From Pseudomonas tehranensis (GTDB lineage: Bacteria; Pseudomonadota; Gammaproteobacteria; Pseudomonadales; Pseudomonadaceae), in assembly GCF_014268615.1 (NCBI RefSeq), contig NZ_JABWQV010000001.1, positions 62,001 to 126,000 on the forward strand: a stretch of 64,000 bases of DNA, written 5' to 3'. Positions 1 through 8,596 of this stretch are shown here, one piece after another; position 1 is the first letter of the stretch; each line of letters starts with the position of its first letter. The position numbers and the translations under genes were made by a program. A model generated the notes under the pieces. The model did not search any database. It worked only from the letters and a program-made list of their open reading frames with translations, and was not told the DNA's origin.

Positions 1-1
1 C

Positions 2-382
2 GGCCTGGCCATGGGCCTGGGTGATGTCAGTGACAAGGTCATCCCCAAGCCGGTGCTGGTGTCGCCTGCCAAGTCGGGCGGGACGGTCCAGGTGCGCTAC
101 TTCATGCCGCACAACTGTCACCGCGCCCTGGCCATCACTGGCTCCATCGGTCTGGCCACCGCTTGCGTGACGCAAGGCAGCGTCGTGGCGCAGTTGCTCG
201 GCGGCATCAGCGAGCCGCGTCTGCAGCAGGTTCGCATCGAACACCCCAGCGGCGGGATCGATGTCGTGCTGTCCTATACCGGCGAAAAGGGTGAGACCAT
301 TCGTGCCTCGGTGGTGCGCACCGCCCGCCGGCTTTTCTCAGGTTACGTCTACGCCACGGTTTCCCAGCGCCTGGCAGGATAG
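2..382 (+). CDS. PrpF-family isomerase, C-terminal part (cut by window edge)
   Basis: Only the last 126 codons are present; the reading frame is open to the left edge. The visible part (LGDVSDKVIPK, then FMPHNCHRALAITGSIGLA, then RTARRLFSG near the end) matches the C-terminal half of the PrpF family. That family includes 2-methylaconitate isomerase and the gallate-pathway 4-oxalomesaconate tautomerase GalD, which move a double bond in unsaturated tri- or dicarboxylic acids. The next gene, 56 bases on and on the same strand, is a citrate-type transporter, so the substrate is probably an unsaturated tricarboxylate. Which PrpF subtype it is cannot be decided from this fragment. Confidence 0.85.
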   Translation, partial: GLAMGLGDVSDKVIPKPVLVSPAKSGGTVQVRYFMPHNCHRALAITGSIGLATACVTQGSVVAQLLGGISEPRLQQVRIEHPSGGIDVVLSYTGEKGETIRASVVRTARRLFSGYVYATVSQRLAG

Positions 383-415
383 CCCAGGCAGACCTCGTCA
401 TTGCATCAGCGACTC

Positions 416-426
416 AATAACAACAA
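416..426 (+). promoter_or_regulatory. Crc/Hfq-type CA motif before the CitMHS gene
   Basis: Two overlapping AANAANAA motifs (AATAACAA at 416-423 and AACAACAA at 419-426) end 12 bases before the ATG and touch the weak Shine-Dalgarno AAGAGA. In Pseudomonas such motifs are bound by Hfq with Crc to block translation while preferred carbon sources are present. Binding here is inferred. Confidence 0.6.
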
Positions 427-438
427 GAGATCTGACAT

Positions 439-1743
439 ATGCTCGCTTTACTTGGCTTGGCCATGGTGGTGGTCTTCACCTTCCTGATAATGACCAAACG
501 CTTGTCACCGATCGTCGCCTTGACGGTGGTGCCAATCGTCTTCGCCGTGATCGGCGGTTTTGGCGGTACCACCGGCAAGATGATGCTGGACGGCCTGAAG
601 ATGGTCGCGCCGTCGGCGGCGTTGCTGTTGTTCGCCATTCTGTTTTTCGGCCTGATGATCGACGCCGGTCTGTTCGACCCGCTGATCCGCAAGATCCTCA
701 AGCGGGTCAACGGTGACCCGATGAAAATCGCAATCGGCACGGCGCTGCTGTCACTGTTGGTGGCGTTGGACGGTGACGGCACGACCACGTACATGATCAC
801 CTGTGCAGCGATGTTGCCGCTGTACAAACGTATCGGCATGAACCCGATGATCCTGGCGACCATTTCCATGCTCTCGTTGAGCATCATGAGTGGCATGACG
901 CCCTGGGGCGGCCCAGCGACCCGTGCGATCGCAGCGCTGGGCCTGGATGCCGGTGAGTATTTCGTACCTTTGCTGCCGACCATGATCGGCGGTGCGATGT
1001 GGGTGGTGTTCACGGCGTTCCTGCTGGGGCGTGCCGAACGCAAGCGCATCGGCAACGTCCATCTGCAAAGCGGTGGGGGCAATTGCTACATCAAGGCGAT
1101 TATTGAAGACACGCCGCACAAGCGTCCGAAACTGGCCTACGTCAACCTGCTGCTGGTGACCGCAGTGATGGTTGCGCTGGTGATGGGGCTTATGCACTCG
1201 GCGATCTTGTTCCTGATCGGTTTTGTCCTGGCGTTGATGATCAACTATCCGCAACTGGATGTGCAGAAAGAACGAATCCTCGCTCATTCGGGCAACGCCA
1301 TGACCGTGGTTCTGCTGGTGTTCGCCGCGGGGATCTTCGCCGGGATCTTCTCCGGGACAAAAATGGTCGATGCGCTGGCGCAAACCCTTGTCGACTGGAT
1401 TCCGCCATCCTGGGGCCATCTGTTCCCGCTGGTGGTTGCGATTACCAGCATGCCGCTGACGTTCGTATTGTCCAACGATGCCTACTACTTCGGTGTCGTG
1501 CCGATCCTGGCCAACGCTGCAGCGGCCTATGGCATTGATCCGGTCGAGATTGCACGGGCCTCCATTCTCGGCCAACCGGTACACCTGATGAGTCCGCTGG
1601 TGGCCTCGACCCTGCTGCTGGTCGGCATGGTGGACCGTGATCTGGGCGACTTCCAGAAAGCCACCGTCAAATGGGCGGTGCTCACTTCCCTGGTCGTGAC
1701 TGCGTTGGCATTGCTGACGGGGGCAATAAGCCTGTTCTCCTGA
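439..1743 (+). CDS. CitMHS-family tricarboxylate transporter (first copy)
   Basis: A 434-residue inner-membrane protein with about twelve hydrophobic segments and the usual CitMHS family length. CitMHS carriers import citrate or related tricarboxylates with protons, often as a metal complex. Family-type features include FDP followed by RRILK/RRILR-type loops, the loop DGDGTTT near residue 113, and PWGGPATRA near residue 155. It follows a PrpF-family isomerase and precedes an OprD porin, so the three probably form an uptake and isomerisation unit. The ATG at 439 has only a weak ribosome-binding site, inside an A-rich leader. A related copy lies at 49230-50519. Confidence 0.9.
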   Translation: MLALLGLAMVVVFTFLIMTKRLSPIVALTVVPIVFAVIGGFGGTTGKMMLDGLKMVAPSAALLLFAILFFGLMIDAGLFDPLIRKILKRVNGDPMKIAIGTALLSLLVALDGDGTTTYMITCAAMLPLYKRIGMNPMILATISMLSLSIMSGMTPWGGPATRAIAALGLDAGEYFVPLLPTMIGGAMWVVFTAFLLGRAERKRIGNVHLQSGGGNCYIKAIIEDTPHKRPKLAYVNLLLVTAVMVALVMGLMHSAILFLIGFVLALMINYPQLDVQKERILAHSGNAMTVVLLVFAAGIFAGIFSGTKMVDALAQTLVDWIPPSWGHLFPLVVAITSMPLTFVLSNDAYYFGVVPILANAAAAYGIDPVEIARASILGQPVHLMSPLVASTLLLVGMVDRDLGDFQKATVKWAVLTSLVVTALALLTGAISLFS

Positions 1744-1769
1744 TCACCCACACTTCTTTAACGACCTGA

Positions 1770-1789
1770 CGCCCCACGTCAGTGGGGCG
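1770..1789 (+). terminator. Hairpin between CitMHS and OprD genes
   Basis: A perfect 8-bp stem (CGCCCCAC / GTGGGGCG) with loop GTCA lies 26 bases after the transporter stop. No T-run follows, so it may weaken rather than end transcription into the porin gene, or protect the upstream message. Its role is inferred from structure and place only. Confidence 0.5.
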
Positions 1790-1808
1790 GACGGTTAGCT
1801 GCATCCCA

Positions 1809-1819
1809 AATAACAACAA
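1809..1819 (+). promoter_or_regulatory. Crc/Hfq-type CA motif before the first OprD gene
   Basis: AATAACAA (1809-1816) overlaps AACAACAA (1812-1819), just upstream of the porin ATG at 1833. A five-codon reading frame (MSSFK, 1819-1836) begins inside the motif and overlaps the porin start codon. Repression by Hfq/Crc is inferred from the motif. Confidence 0.55.
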
Positions 1820-1832
1820 TGAGTAGTTTTAA

Positions 1833-3086
1833 ATGACCTCTGTTTATACCTGTGGAGCTTTATTGACTCTCCTGGCGTTGTTGCCGCTGGCCAATGCCAA
1901 TGCGCAAGGTTTTATCGACGACAGCAAACTCAAGCTGCAATTGCGCAATGTTTACATCAATGAAAATTTCCGCGATGAACATGGCATGAGTGCGCGAGCG
2001 GCCAACACCGCCAAGAGCGAGCGAACCGAATGGGGCCAAGGCTTTTTGCTTGATTATCAGTCGGGATTCACATCTGGCAGCCTCGGCCTGGGTATTGATG
2101 CTTTGGGCCTGCTGGGGGTCAAGCTCGACTCTGGCCGCGGTCGTAGCGGCACCGGCTTGCTGCCTTTGCATGATGATGGCCGTGCCGCCGATGAATTTGC
2201 GAGCTTCGGCATGACCGCCAAGGCCCGATTTGCCAAGACCACTGTCAAATACGGTACGTTGCTTCCTAAAACGCCGGTGCTCATTTACAACGATGCCCGA
2301 TTGCTGCCTCAGACCTACCAGGGCGGCCAGTTCACGAGCACCGACATTGACAACCTTAGCCTGACGGGCGGCTATCTTGATCGTTTCAAGTTGCGAGATT
2401 CGAGCGACAGTATGCCCATCGTGCCAGACGGCTACAGTGGCGATAAGTCAGGGGACTTCAGTTACCTCGGTGCCGATTACAAGTTGGGCAAGACGATTCG
2501 CCTCAGCTACTTCCATGGCGAACTGGAGAACTTCTATCGGCAGAACTTCGCGGGTATCCAGCATGATCTGCCGCTCGGCTCAGGCGTGCTGACCAGTGAT
2601 CTGCGCTACTTCCGCAGTGTTGATAGCGGTTCTGCCTATGGCGGTAAAATCGACAACCATATGCTCAGCGGCCAACTGTCTTACGCTGTCGCAGGCCATA
2701 CCGTAGGCGGCGGCTATCAAACACTCAAGGGCGACGCCGGGCTGCCCTACATCAGCGGCGCGTCCGTTTATTCTTTCAGCAACGCCGGCATAGGTAAGTT
2801 CATAGAGGAAGACGAGAAGACATGGATGCTCAACTACGGGTACAACTTCGCCGCCCTGGGCGTCCCCGGCCTGACGTTCTCCACTCGTTATCTTAGCGGC
2901 GACGATGGAGAGTCCAACACCACAATAAAAGAGTGGGAGCGCGATGCTGAGCTGGCTTATGTGGTGCAGCAGGGCACTTTCAAAGGGGTGGGCGTGAAGC
3001 TGCGCAATTACGTCTACCGCTCTGAATTCTCGAGGGGCCGGGACAGTAACCGGCTTTACCTGACCTACGATATTGCCCTTTGGTGA
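1833..3086 (+). CDS. OprD-family outer-membrane porin (first copy)
   Basis: 417 residues. A signal peptide runs to about residue 25 (cleavage after ANANAQ), followed by GFIDDS and alternating strands typical of an 18-stranded OprD barrel; the chain ends in W (DIALW), as expected for outer-membrane insertion. OprD-family porins admit small carboxylates or basic amino acids. The place after a CitMHS carrier and a PrpF-type isomerase suggests a tricarboxylate or related acid as cargo. The start at 1833 gives a clean signal peptide although its Shine-Dalgarno is poor. A hairpin terminator follows at 3118-3141. Confidence 0.92.
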   Translation: MTSVYTCGALLTLLALLPLANANAQGFIDDSKLKLQLRNVYINENFRDEHGMSARAANTAKSERTEWGQGFLLDYQSGFTSGSLGLGIDALGLLGVKLDSGRGRSGTGLLPLHDDGRAADEFASFGMTAKARFAKTTVKYGTLLPKTPVLIYNDARLLPQTYQGGQFTSTDIDNLSLTGGYLDRFKLRDSSDSMPIVPDGYSGDKSGDFSYLGADYKLGKTIRLSYFHGELENFYRQNFAGIQHDLPLGSGVLTSDLRYFRSVDSGSAYGGKIDNHMLSGQLSYAVAGHTVGGGYQTLKGDAGLPYISGASVYSFSNAGIGKFIEEDEKTWMLNYGYNFAALGVPGLTFSTRYLSGDDGESNTTIKEWERDAELAYVVQQGTFKGVGVKLRNYVYRSEFSRGRDSNRLYLTYDIALW

Positions 3087-3117
3087 TCGTTCGTGCCGAC
3101 GCACCGACCAATGGCCG

Positions 3118-3141
3118 GTGCCGCTGGGTTGGCACTTTTTT
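3118..3141 (+). terminator. Rho-independent terminator after the first OprD gene
   Basis: GTGCC (3118-3122) pairs with GGCAC (3131-3135) around an 8-base loop, directly followed by six T residues (3136-3141). It lies in the short gap between the converging porin and AraC genes. The stem is only 5 bp, so strength is uncertain. Confidence 0.6.
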
Positions 3142-3163
3142 ATCGCCGTCAGAAGTCTTGAAC

Positions 3164-3958
3164 TCAGCGCAACTGCACCGGACTCACCCCAAGCCGTTGC
3201 TTGAACGTGGTTGCCATGTGCGCCTGGGAATTGAACCCGCAGGCGAGGGCGATTTCCGACAGCTTGGCAGTGGAATCACGCATCAGTGCGCGGGCCTTGG
3301 CCAGGCGCCGGTCGATCAGGTAACTGTGTGGGCTTTTACCCGTGGCGAGCTTGAAGGCGCGCATGAAATATCCCTCGGACAACCCCAGCAAACCGGCCAT
3401 CGCCGATACGCCTAGCGGCTCGTCAAGACTCGCCTCGATAAACTCATCCAGCTGGCGCATGCGCCGGGGGGTGATAGCGCCTTGGCAGGGTGTCGACAAC
3501 GCCGCGTCACCCGTCGCCCGTTGCGCCAGCGCCAATGCCCAGGTTTCCCAGTCGTCTTCCACACCGGCACGTAACAGCGCGCCGCGCATTCGCAGAGCCA
3601 GATGAATGGCCCGCTGGTCGATACGATTGTTGAATGCCCGATCCCCGGTCAAAAGGGCGCCGTCGGTACGCATCACCCGCAGGTATTCGCCGCCTTTGCG
3701 TGATTCGGAGAACACGTCGCACCCGGCCGGGACGAATGCCAGGCCGTTGGGCATCGCCTCGAAGGGAAGCACTCGATCGCTGCCGAGGGCGTGCACGCCG
3801 CGCTGGCTGTCGAAGGCAAAACCAATCGACGCCTGGGTTGCCACATAGCGGGTCGAGTAAGCAGCGCTGGGCAGTAATTCGATCACCCAGGACCCGGTCT
3901 CGACACGGCGGACCGGTTCAGACAAGGGCGCGGGTGGTCGGCTATTTGAATGGCTCAT
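3164..3958 (-). CDS. AraC-family transcriptional regulator
   Basis: 264 residues from the ATG at 3958. An N-terminal sensing region is followed by two helix-turn-helix motifs in the last 100 residues (LSEGYFMRAFKLATGKSPH, then LSEIALACGFNSQAHMATTF), the AraC/XylS hallmark. It diverges from the threonine/serine dehydratase-like gene at 4065 with about 106 bases between starts, so it probably controls that gene, perhaps in response to an amino acid; this is inference. Longer starts at 3967 or 3988 are possible but add unlike sequence. No effector can be named. Confidence 0.88.
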   Translation of the reverse strand: MSHSNSRPPAPLSEPVRRVETGSWVIELLPSAAYSTRYVATQASIGFAFDSQRGVHALGSDRVLPFEAMPNGLAFVPAGCDVFSESRKGGEYLRVMRTDGALLTGDRAFNNRIDQRAIHLALRMRGALLRAGVEDDWETWALALAQRATGDAALSTPCQGAITPRRMRQLDEFIEASLDEPLGVSAMAGLLGLSEGYFMRAFKLATGKSPHSYLIDRRLAKARALMRDSTAKLSEIALACGFNSQAHMATTFKQRLGVSPVQLR

Positions 3959-4064
3959 GAGCGTCATAGTAGTCAAGACAGGGCGCAAAAGTCAGGTCGG
4001 TTTTTTGAAAGCCGACCCAAGGCTGTGGTGTCTAGACTGGCTAGCCACTCAGGGAGACAACCTC

Positions 4065-5057
4065 ATGCATCGACTGACTCGTGACGATATTGAACAGGCT
4101 GCTCGCCATGTTTACCAAGTGATGCCCGCCACTGCCCAGTATTCCTGGCCCTTGCTGGCCCAGCGGCTGGGCTGCACGGTGTGGGTCAAGCACGAGAACC
4201 ACACCCCCACCGGCGCTTTCAAGATACGCGGCGGCATCACCTTCATGCATTGGCTCAAGCGCGAACATCCAGAAGTAAAAGGCATCGTCTCCGCCACCCG
4301 TGGCAACCATGGCCAAAGCCTGGCGCTGGCGGCGAGTGCGCTGGGTTTGAAGGCGTTGATAGTCGTGCCCCAGGGCAACTCGCTGGAAAAGAACAATGCC
4401 ATGCGCGGCTTTGGCGGTGAGGTCATTGAGTGTGGCCGGGATTTTGATGAAGCCCGTGAAGAGGCAGCCCGCTTGGCGCAAGTGCATGGGCTGTTCCTGG
4501 TGCCACCGTTTCACCTGGAACTGGTCAAAGGCGTGGCCACGTACGCACTGGAACTGTTCACCGCCGCGCCGCAGCTCGATACGGTCTATGTGCCGATTGG
4601 CTGTGGGTCGGGCATTTGTGGCGTGATCGCCGCTCGCGATGCGCTGGGCCTGAAAACCCGGGTGGTGGGCGTGGTGTCCACTGAAGCCATGGCTGCAAAG
4701 TTGTCGTTTGAGGCCGGCGAAATACGCGAAACCGCCTCGGCAGATACCTTTGCTGATGGCCTTGCCGTGCGCAAACCGATTCCCGAGGCGTTCGCCCTCT
4801 ATGCCGCGGGGGCCGCACGGATCGTAGCGGTCAGTGAGGCGGAAATTGCCCATGCCATGCGCGTCTATTACACCGACACCCATAACCTCGCCGAAGGGGC
4901 CGGCGCCGCGGCCTTGGCGGCGCTTATTCAGGAGCGTGAAGCCAGGGTGGGGGAAACAGTGGGGGTGATTCTGTCGGGTGGCAATGTCGATCGATCGGTG
5001 TATGCGGGCGTGATCGGGGGGGTAACAAGCAAATCACTGGGCGTTGGCGCACCCTGA
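4065..5057 (+). CDS. Threonine/serine dehydratase-like PLP enzyme
   Basis: 330 residues, fold-type II PLP enzyme. The PLP lysine sits in NHTPTGAFKIRGG, the substrate loop is SATRGNHGQ, and the phosphate-binding glycine loop is GCGSGICG. The C-terminal ACT regulatory domains of biosynthetic IlvA are absent, which fits a catabolic threonine/serine dehydratase giving 2-oxobutyrate or pyruvate plus ammonia. I chose ATG 4065 over the longer frame because AGGGAGA lies at a suitable distance and the extra N-terminus is unlike the family. It is transcribed divergently from an AraC regulator. Exact substrate (threonine, serine or 3-hydroxyaspartate) is not decided by sequence. Confidence 0.88.
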   Translation: MHRLTRDDIEQAARHVYQVMPATAQYSWPLLAQRLGCTVWVKHENHTPTGAFKIRGGITFMHWLKREHPEVKGIVSATRGNHGQSLALAASALGLKALIVVPQGNSLEKNNAMRGFGGEVIECGRDFDEAREEAARLAQVHGLFLVPPFHLELVKGVATYALELFTAAPQLDTVYVPIGCGSGICGVIAARDALGLKTRVVGVVSTEAMAAKLSFEAGEIRETASADTFADGLAVRKPIPEAFALYAAGAARIVAVSEAEIAHAMRVYYTDTHNLAEGAGAAALAALIQEREARVGETVGVILSGGNVDRSVYAGVIGGVTSKSLGVGAP

Positions 5058-5201
5058 AACTAGCGTTGTCCACCACTACCGGTTGCGGGTATTGTGGCTG
5101 CCAAGGTTCGTAGAGGATGCGGCGGCCCGCTCGTTAGTGCTGTGCGGTTTCGTTCACCTATAAAGCCGACATCGTTTGGGTATCCAAGAGCGAAATCGTC
5201 A

Positions 5202-6911
5202 GTGCCTCACCGTAAAACCAGTCTTCTTCTCGCCGCCACCACCGCGACTCTCGTCATGTCCGTCACAGCGGCCGTGGGTCCCTTCACGCTGTTCTGGACT
5301 AATGAGACCCGGCTGGAGCGAAACGTTGTCGAGTCCCAAATTGAAAGTATCCGCAACGTTCAGAGTCTATTAGTTGATGCTGAGACCGGTGAGCGTGGCT
5401 TTGCTTTGACGGGAAAAGACGTCTTCCTGCGGCCTTACTATATCGCCGTATCCCAACTGCCTGCGGCCCTCAAGAGCTTGCGCCGGTTTTATCAAGAGGA
5501 TCTGACCGAAGAGGTTGCCCGCGTCGAAGACCTCATCGCGCACGCTGAGCTGAAAATGGAACACCTGGATCGGGTGGTGAAACTGACGAGCCTTCAGGGA
5601 AATGCAGCGGCAGAGGCGGAAATAGCCGCTGGTGGGGGTATAGATCTAATGGACGCTATCCGTACCATAAGCGCGAAACTTATTGCTGACGAGACGGAGG
5701 AGCTCGCAGCGCTGGAGCATCAGCTTCTGGGCAATATTCGCTGGGCTGTTGCGATTTCCATTGTGAGTTTTATCGTTACCCTGATGTTAGGTCGCTTTAT
5801 CTACACATCCATGCGCAGTAGTGTGCGTCGACAATCGGAGTCCGCCACAGCGGCGATCCTGGCCAGCGATCAGCTAAGCCAAAGCCTGGAGCGTTTGAAG
5901 CGTCGCAACGGGGAGATCGGCCTTCTCGCTGAAATGGCGAGGTTGGTGCAAACAGAGTTATCTCAAAAGGAGATACTCCAGCTCGCCAGTACATACTGTC
6001 AGCGATTGATACCTGCCAGCGAAGGGGAGTTCTTCCTCTATCGCAACTCAGCTGATGTTCTGCAGCACGCTGCATCCTGGGGCCGGACGGCGGAGGGTGA
6101 CGTTGATGTGATACTTAACCCCAAGGATTGCTGGGCAATCAGGCGGGGACGATGGCATTTGGCTGAGCATCACCACGATCTTTGCTGCCCCCATTACCCA
6201 TCGGCGTCTGGCTCCGACCAGGTGACCGATTGTTGTCTTCCATTGATGGCTTACGGCGAGATTCTGGGGCTGTTACATATCCGTCAAATAGGCCTGAGGG
6301 ATCTGTCCGAGGAGGGGCTGCAGATCGCCGAAGCAGTGGCGGAACAAACGGCTCTGGCTTTGGCCAATGGCAGAATGCGCCAGGTGCTGGAAACACAGTC
6401 TATAAAGGACCCGCTCACTGAGCTGTATAACCGGCGTTTCATGGATGAGACGCTTAAGCGCGAATTATCACGTTCCGAGCGCAATGGTTCTTGCCTCAGC
6501 GTAGTCATGCTGGACCTCGACAACTTCAAGCATTTGAATGACGCTTACGGTCATTCTGCAGGCGATGCTGTTCTTCGCGCAGTCTCCGCGCTGATTTTGC
6601 AATCATTGAGATCGTCCGATATTGCTTGTCGATTTGGCGGAGAAGAGCTGATAGTCATTCTTCCAGATTGTCCATCTGAGGGCGCTACGTCACGGGCTGA
6701 AGCGATACGGGCGTCTCTTGAAGGGATGAGTCTCAAAGACCATGGCCAGACTTTTACTGTCACTGCTTCTTTCGGGGTCGCCTCTACAGAGACGAGCGGC
6801 ACTGATCAAAACGCTCTTCTGAAAAATGCTGACTTAGCGCTTTACGCGGCCAAGCGATCAGGAAAAAACAGAGTTGAATGTTGGCCAGTACTTGAAATAG
6901 GAACCGCCTAG
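5202..6911 (+). CDS. CHASE3-GAF-GGDEF diguanylate cyclase
   Basis: From the GTG at 5202 the protein has 569 residues: a first membrane segment at about 7-32, a periplasmic CHASE3-type domain (VDAETGERGFALTG near 58-71), a second membrane segment near 180-200, a coiled linker, a GAF-like domain near 240-390 and a C-terminal GGDEF domain. The active-site loop is GGEEL (about 479-483), and an RxxD product-inhibition site (RSSD) lies five residues upstream. It should therefore make cyclic-di-GMP and be feedback regulated. The longer frame from 5094 adds 36 atypical residues. Base composition is visibly less GC-rich than its neighbours, hinting at acquisition. The sensed signal is unknown. Confidence 0.9.
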   Translation: MPHRKTSLLLAATTATLVMSVTAAVGPFTLFWTNETRLERNVVESQIESIRNVQSLLVDAETGERGFALTGKDVFLRPYYIAVSQLPAALKSLRRFYQEDLTEEVARVEDLIAHAELKMEHLDRVVKLTSLQGNAAAEAEIAAGGGIDLMDAIRTISAKLIADETEELAALEHQLLGNIRWAVAISIVSFIVTLMLGRFIYTSMRSSVRRQSESATAAILASDQLSQSLERLKRRNGEIGLLAEMARLVQTELSQKEILQLASTYCQRLIPASEGEFFLYRNSADVLQHAASWGRTAEGDVDVILNPKDCWAIRRGRWHLAEHHHDLCCPHYPSASGSDQVTDCCLPLMAYGEILGLLHIRQIGLRDLSEEGLQIAEAVAEQTALALANGRMRQVLETQSIKDPLTELYNRRFMDETLKRELSRSERNGSCLSVVMLDLDNFKHLNDAYGHSAGDAVLRAVSALILQSLRSSDIACRFGGEELIVILPDCPSEGATSRAEAIRASLEGMSLKDHGQTFTVTASFGVASTETSGTDQNALLKNADLALYAAKRSGKNRVECWPVLEIGTA

Positions 6912-6934
6912 GTTCCAACAACGAATCGCTTTTT

Positions 6935-6961
6935 GGAGGTGACCCAGCCCTGGTCACCTCC
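6935..6961. terminator. Perfect 10-bp hairpin between converging genes
   Basis: GGAGGTGACC (6935-6944) pairs with GGTCACCTCC (6952-6961) around a 7-base loop. It lies between the cyclase stop and the stop of the converging small gene. There is no T-run on either exit side, so it is a strong stem but not a classical terminator. Confidence 0.5.
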
Positions 6962-7017
6962 CTTCAAGGGAAATGGTGCAAACCGTAAAACTGACCTCGA
7001 TGGGCTGGTGCATTGGG

Positions 7018-7200
7018 TTAGTGACCATCCGCCACCTTGCGTTCTATCTCGGCTATTTTTCGTCTCAGTTCCTCAGCCTCCTCCTCGGTTTGAGCTGGAG
7101 TGGGGCCGTCCTCGACATCGCTTTCAACCTGTACGCCGGATGTATCGGTAGACGGGTTGTGCGAAGTTTTTTCCAGGTCGTCATCGTCATTGTTGTTCAT
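7018..7200 (-). CDS. Small acidic hypothetical protein with C-terminal helix
   Basis: 60 residues starting MNNNDDDDLEK, rich in Asp/Glu and predicted disordered in the first half; the last 25 residues (AEELRRKIAEIERKVADGH) look like a short coiled coil. The ATG at 7200 is preceded by AGAGGTGAG at good spacing, which supports a real gene over the slightly longer frame from 7227. No domain is recognised. It is followed at 70 bases by the chromate transporter gene's stop side, both on the minus strand, and function is unknown. Confidence 0.6.
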   Translation of the reverse strand: MNNNDDDDLEKTSHNPSTDTSGVQVESDVEDGPTPAQTEEEAEELRRKIAEIERKVADGH

Positions 7201-7270
7201 ATCGCTCACCTCTGTTGGCCTACACATTGGATGCAGCGGTATGGCGTGAGTTCGAGTTTTTTGCCAGCGA

Positions 7271-8479
7271 TCAGGATAGAACCGCGCTCAACAATCCACC
7301 CGCGATGCCGCTTCCGATCACCACCAGCCACGGCGGCAACTTCCAGAACATCAGGGCGACCAGTGCCACCAGGGCGAGTCCGAAATCCTGGGGTGCGTGA
7401 ATTGCGCTGGTCCAGACAGGGTTGTAGAGGGCAGCCAGTAACAGGCCAACCACCGCCGCATTGACGCCCAACAGTGCGGCTTGGGTGCGCACGTTACGGC
7501 GCAGGCGCTCCCAGAAGGGTAATGCGCCGACGACCAGCAGAAAGGAGGGGGCGAAGATTGCCAGCAGGCAGATCAGGCCGCCCAACCAGCCGGAGGGGGG
7601 ATTGTTCATCGAGGCACCAAGAAACGCCGAAAAGGTAAACAAGGGGCCAGGGACAGCCTGCGTCGCGCCATAGCCGGCCAAAAAGGCGTCATTGCTGACC
7701 CACCCGGTAGGCACCACCTCGGCTTGCAGCAGCGGCAACACGACATGCCCGCCACCGAACACCAGTGCCCCGGCACGGTAGAAAGCGTCCACCATCGACA
7801 GCGTCTGATTCGGGAACATGGCCGACAGCAGCGGCAATCCCATCAGCAGGGCAAAGAACAGCGTCAACCAGAGTAGGCCAACTCGACGCCTGACCGTTAT
7901 TGGCAGGGGATCATGGGTTGAATCGTGCTGAGGCTTGAATAGCACGAGGCCGATGATCGCTGCGATGGCGATGACCCCTACCTGTCCCCATGCCGTCGGC
8001 ATCAGAAGGACGAAGCAGGCCGCCGCCGCCATGAGGGTGATGCGCGGTGCATCCGGGCAAAGATTGCGCGCCATTCCCCACACGGCTTGGGCCACCACGG
8101 CGACGGCCACCACCTTCAGACCGTGTAGCACGCCGGAAGGCAGCGCATCTCCGTAATGGGCGATGCCCAGCGCAAACAGAATCAGGGCAATCGCTGACGG
8201 TAGCGTGAAGCCTGCCCATGCGGCCGCCGCCCCGGCGTAGCCAGACCGGGACAGCCCGAGCGCGATCCCGACCTGGCTGCTGGCGGGCCCTGGCAGGAAC
8301 TGGCACAGAGCAACCAGATCCGCATAGCTGCGTTCGCTTAGCCACTGTCGCCGCGTCACGAACTCTTCGCGAAAATAGCCCAAGTGGGCAATGGGGCCAC
8401 CGAAAGAGGTCAAGCCCAATCGTAAGAAGATCAGAAAGACCGCCCAAGGGCTGCGGTCAGTTCCAGCGGTATCGGCCAT
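7271..8479 (-). CDS. chrA: Chromate transporter (CHR family), long two-domain form
   Basis: 402 residues from the ATG at 8479. Two homologous membrane halves are visible: the first opens with FLRLGLTSFGGPIAHLGYF and contains QFLPGPASSQ, the second contains VFGGGHVVLPLL and TQAVPGPLFTFSAFLG. This is the long CHR form, which exports chromate in characterised members. The ORF could be extended 26 residues upstream, but that stretch lacks family likeness. No chrB-type regulator or other chromate gene is adjacent, so it may simply be an orphan anion exporter. Confidence 0.9.
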   Translation of the reverse strand: MADTAGTDRSPWAVFLIFLRLGLTSFGGPIAHLGYFREEFVTRRQWLSERSYADLVALCQFLPGPASSQVGIALGLSRSGYAGAAAAWAGFTLPSAIALILFALGIAHYGDALPSGVLHGLKVVAVAVVAQAVWGMARNLCPDAPRITLMAAAACFVLLMPTAWGQVGVIAIAAIIGLVLFKPQHDSTHDPLPITVRRRVGLLWLTLFFALLMGLPLLSAMFPNQTLSMVDAFYRAGALVFGGGHVVLPLLQAEVVPTGWVSNDAFLAGYGATQAVPGPLFTFSAFLGASMNNPPSGWLGGLICLLAIFAPSFLLVVGALPFWERLRRNVRTQAALLGVNAAVVGLLLAALYNPVWTSAIHAPQDFGLALVALVALMFWKLPPWLVVIGSGIAGGLLSAVLS

Positions 8480-8596
8480 GGTCACACCTAGGGCTGTGGC
8501 AGTGTGGCGCGATAATAATCGAATTACGTTAACGAAAAACGATATAAAGGCGAACACTTGGACGCTCTTACTAATCGGTGTTGCACCCCGTTGCTA

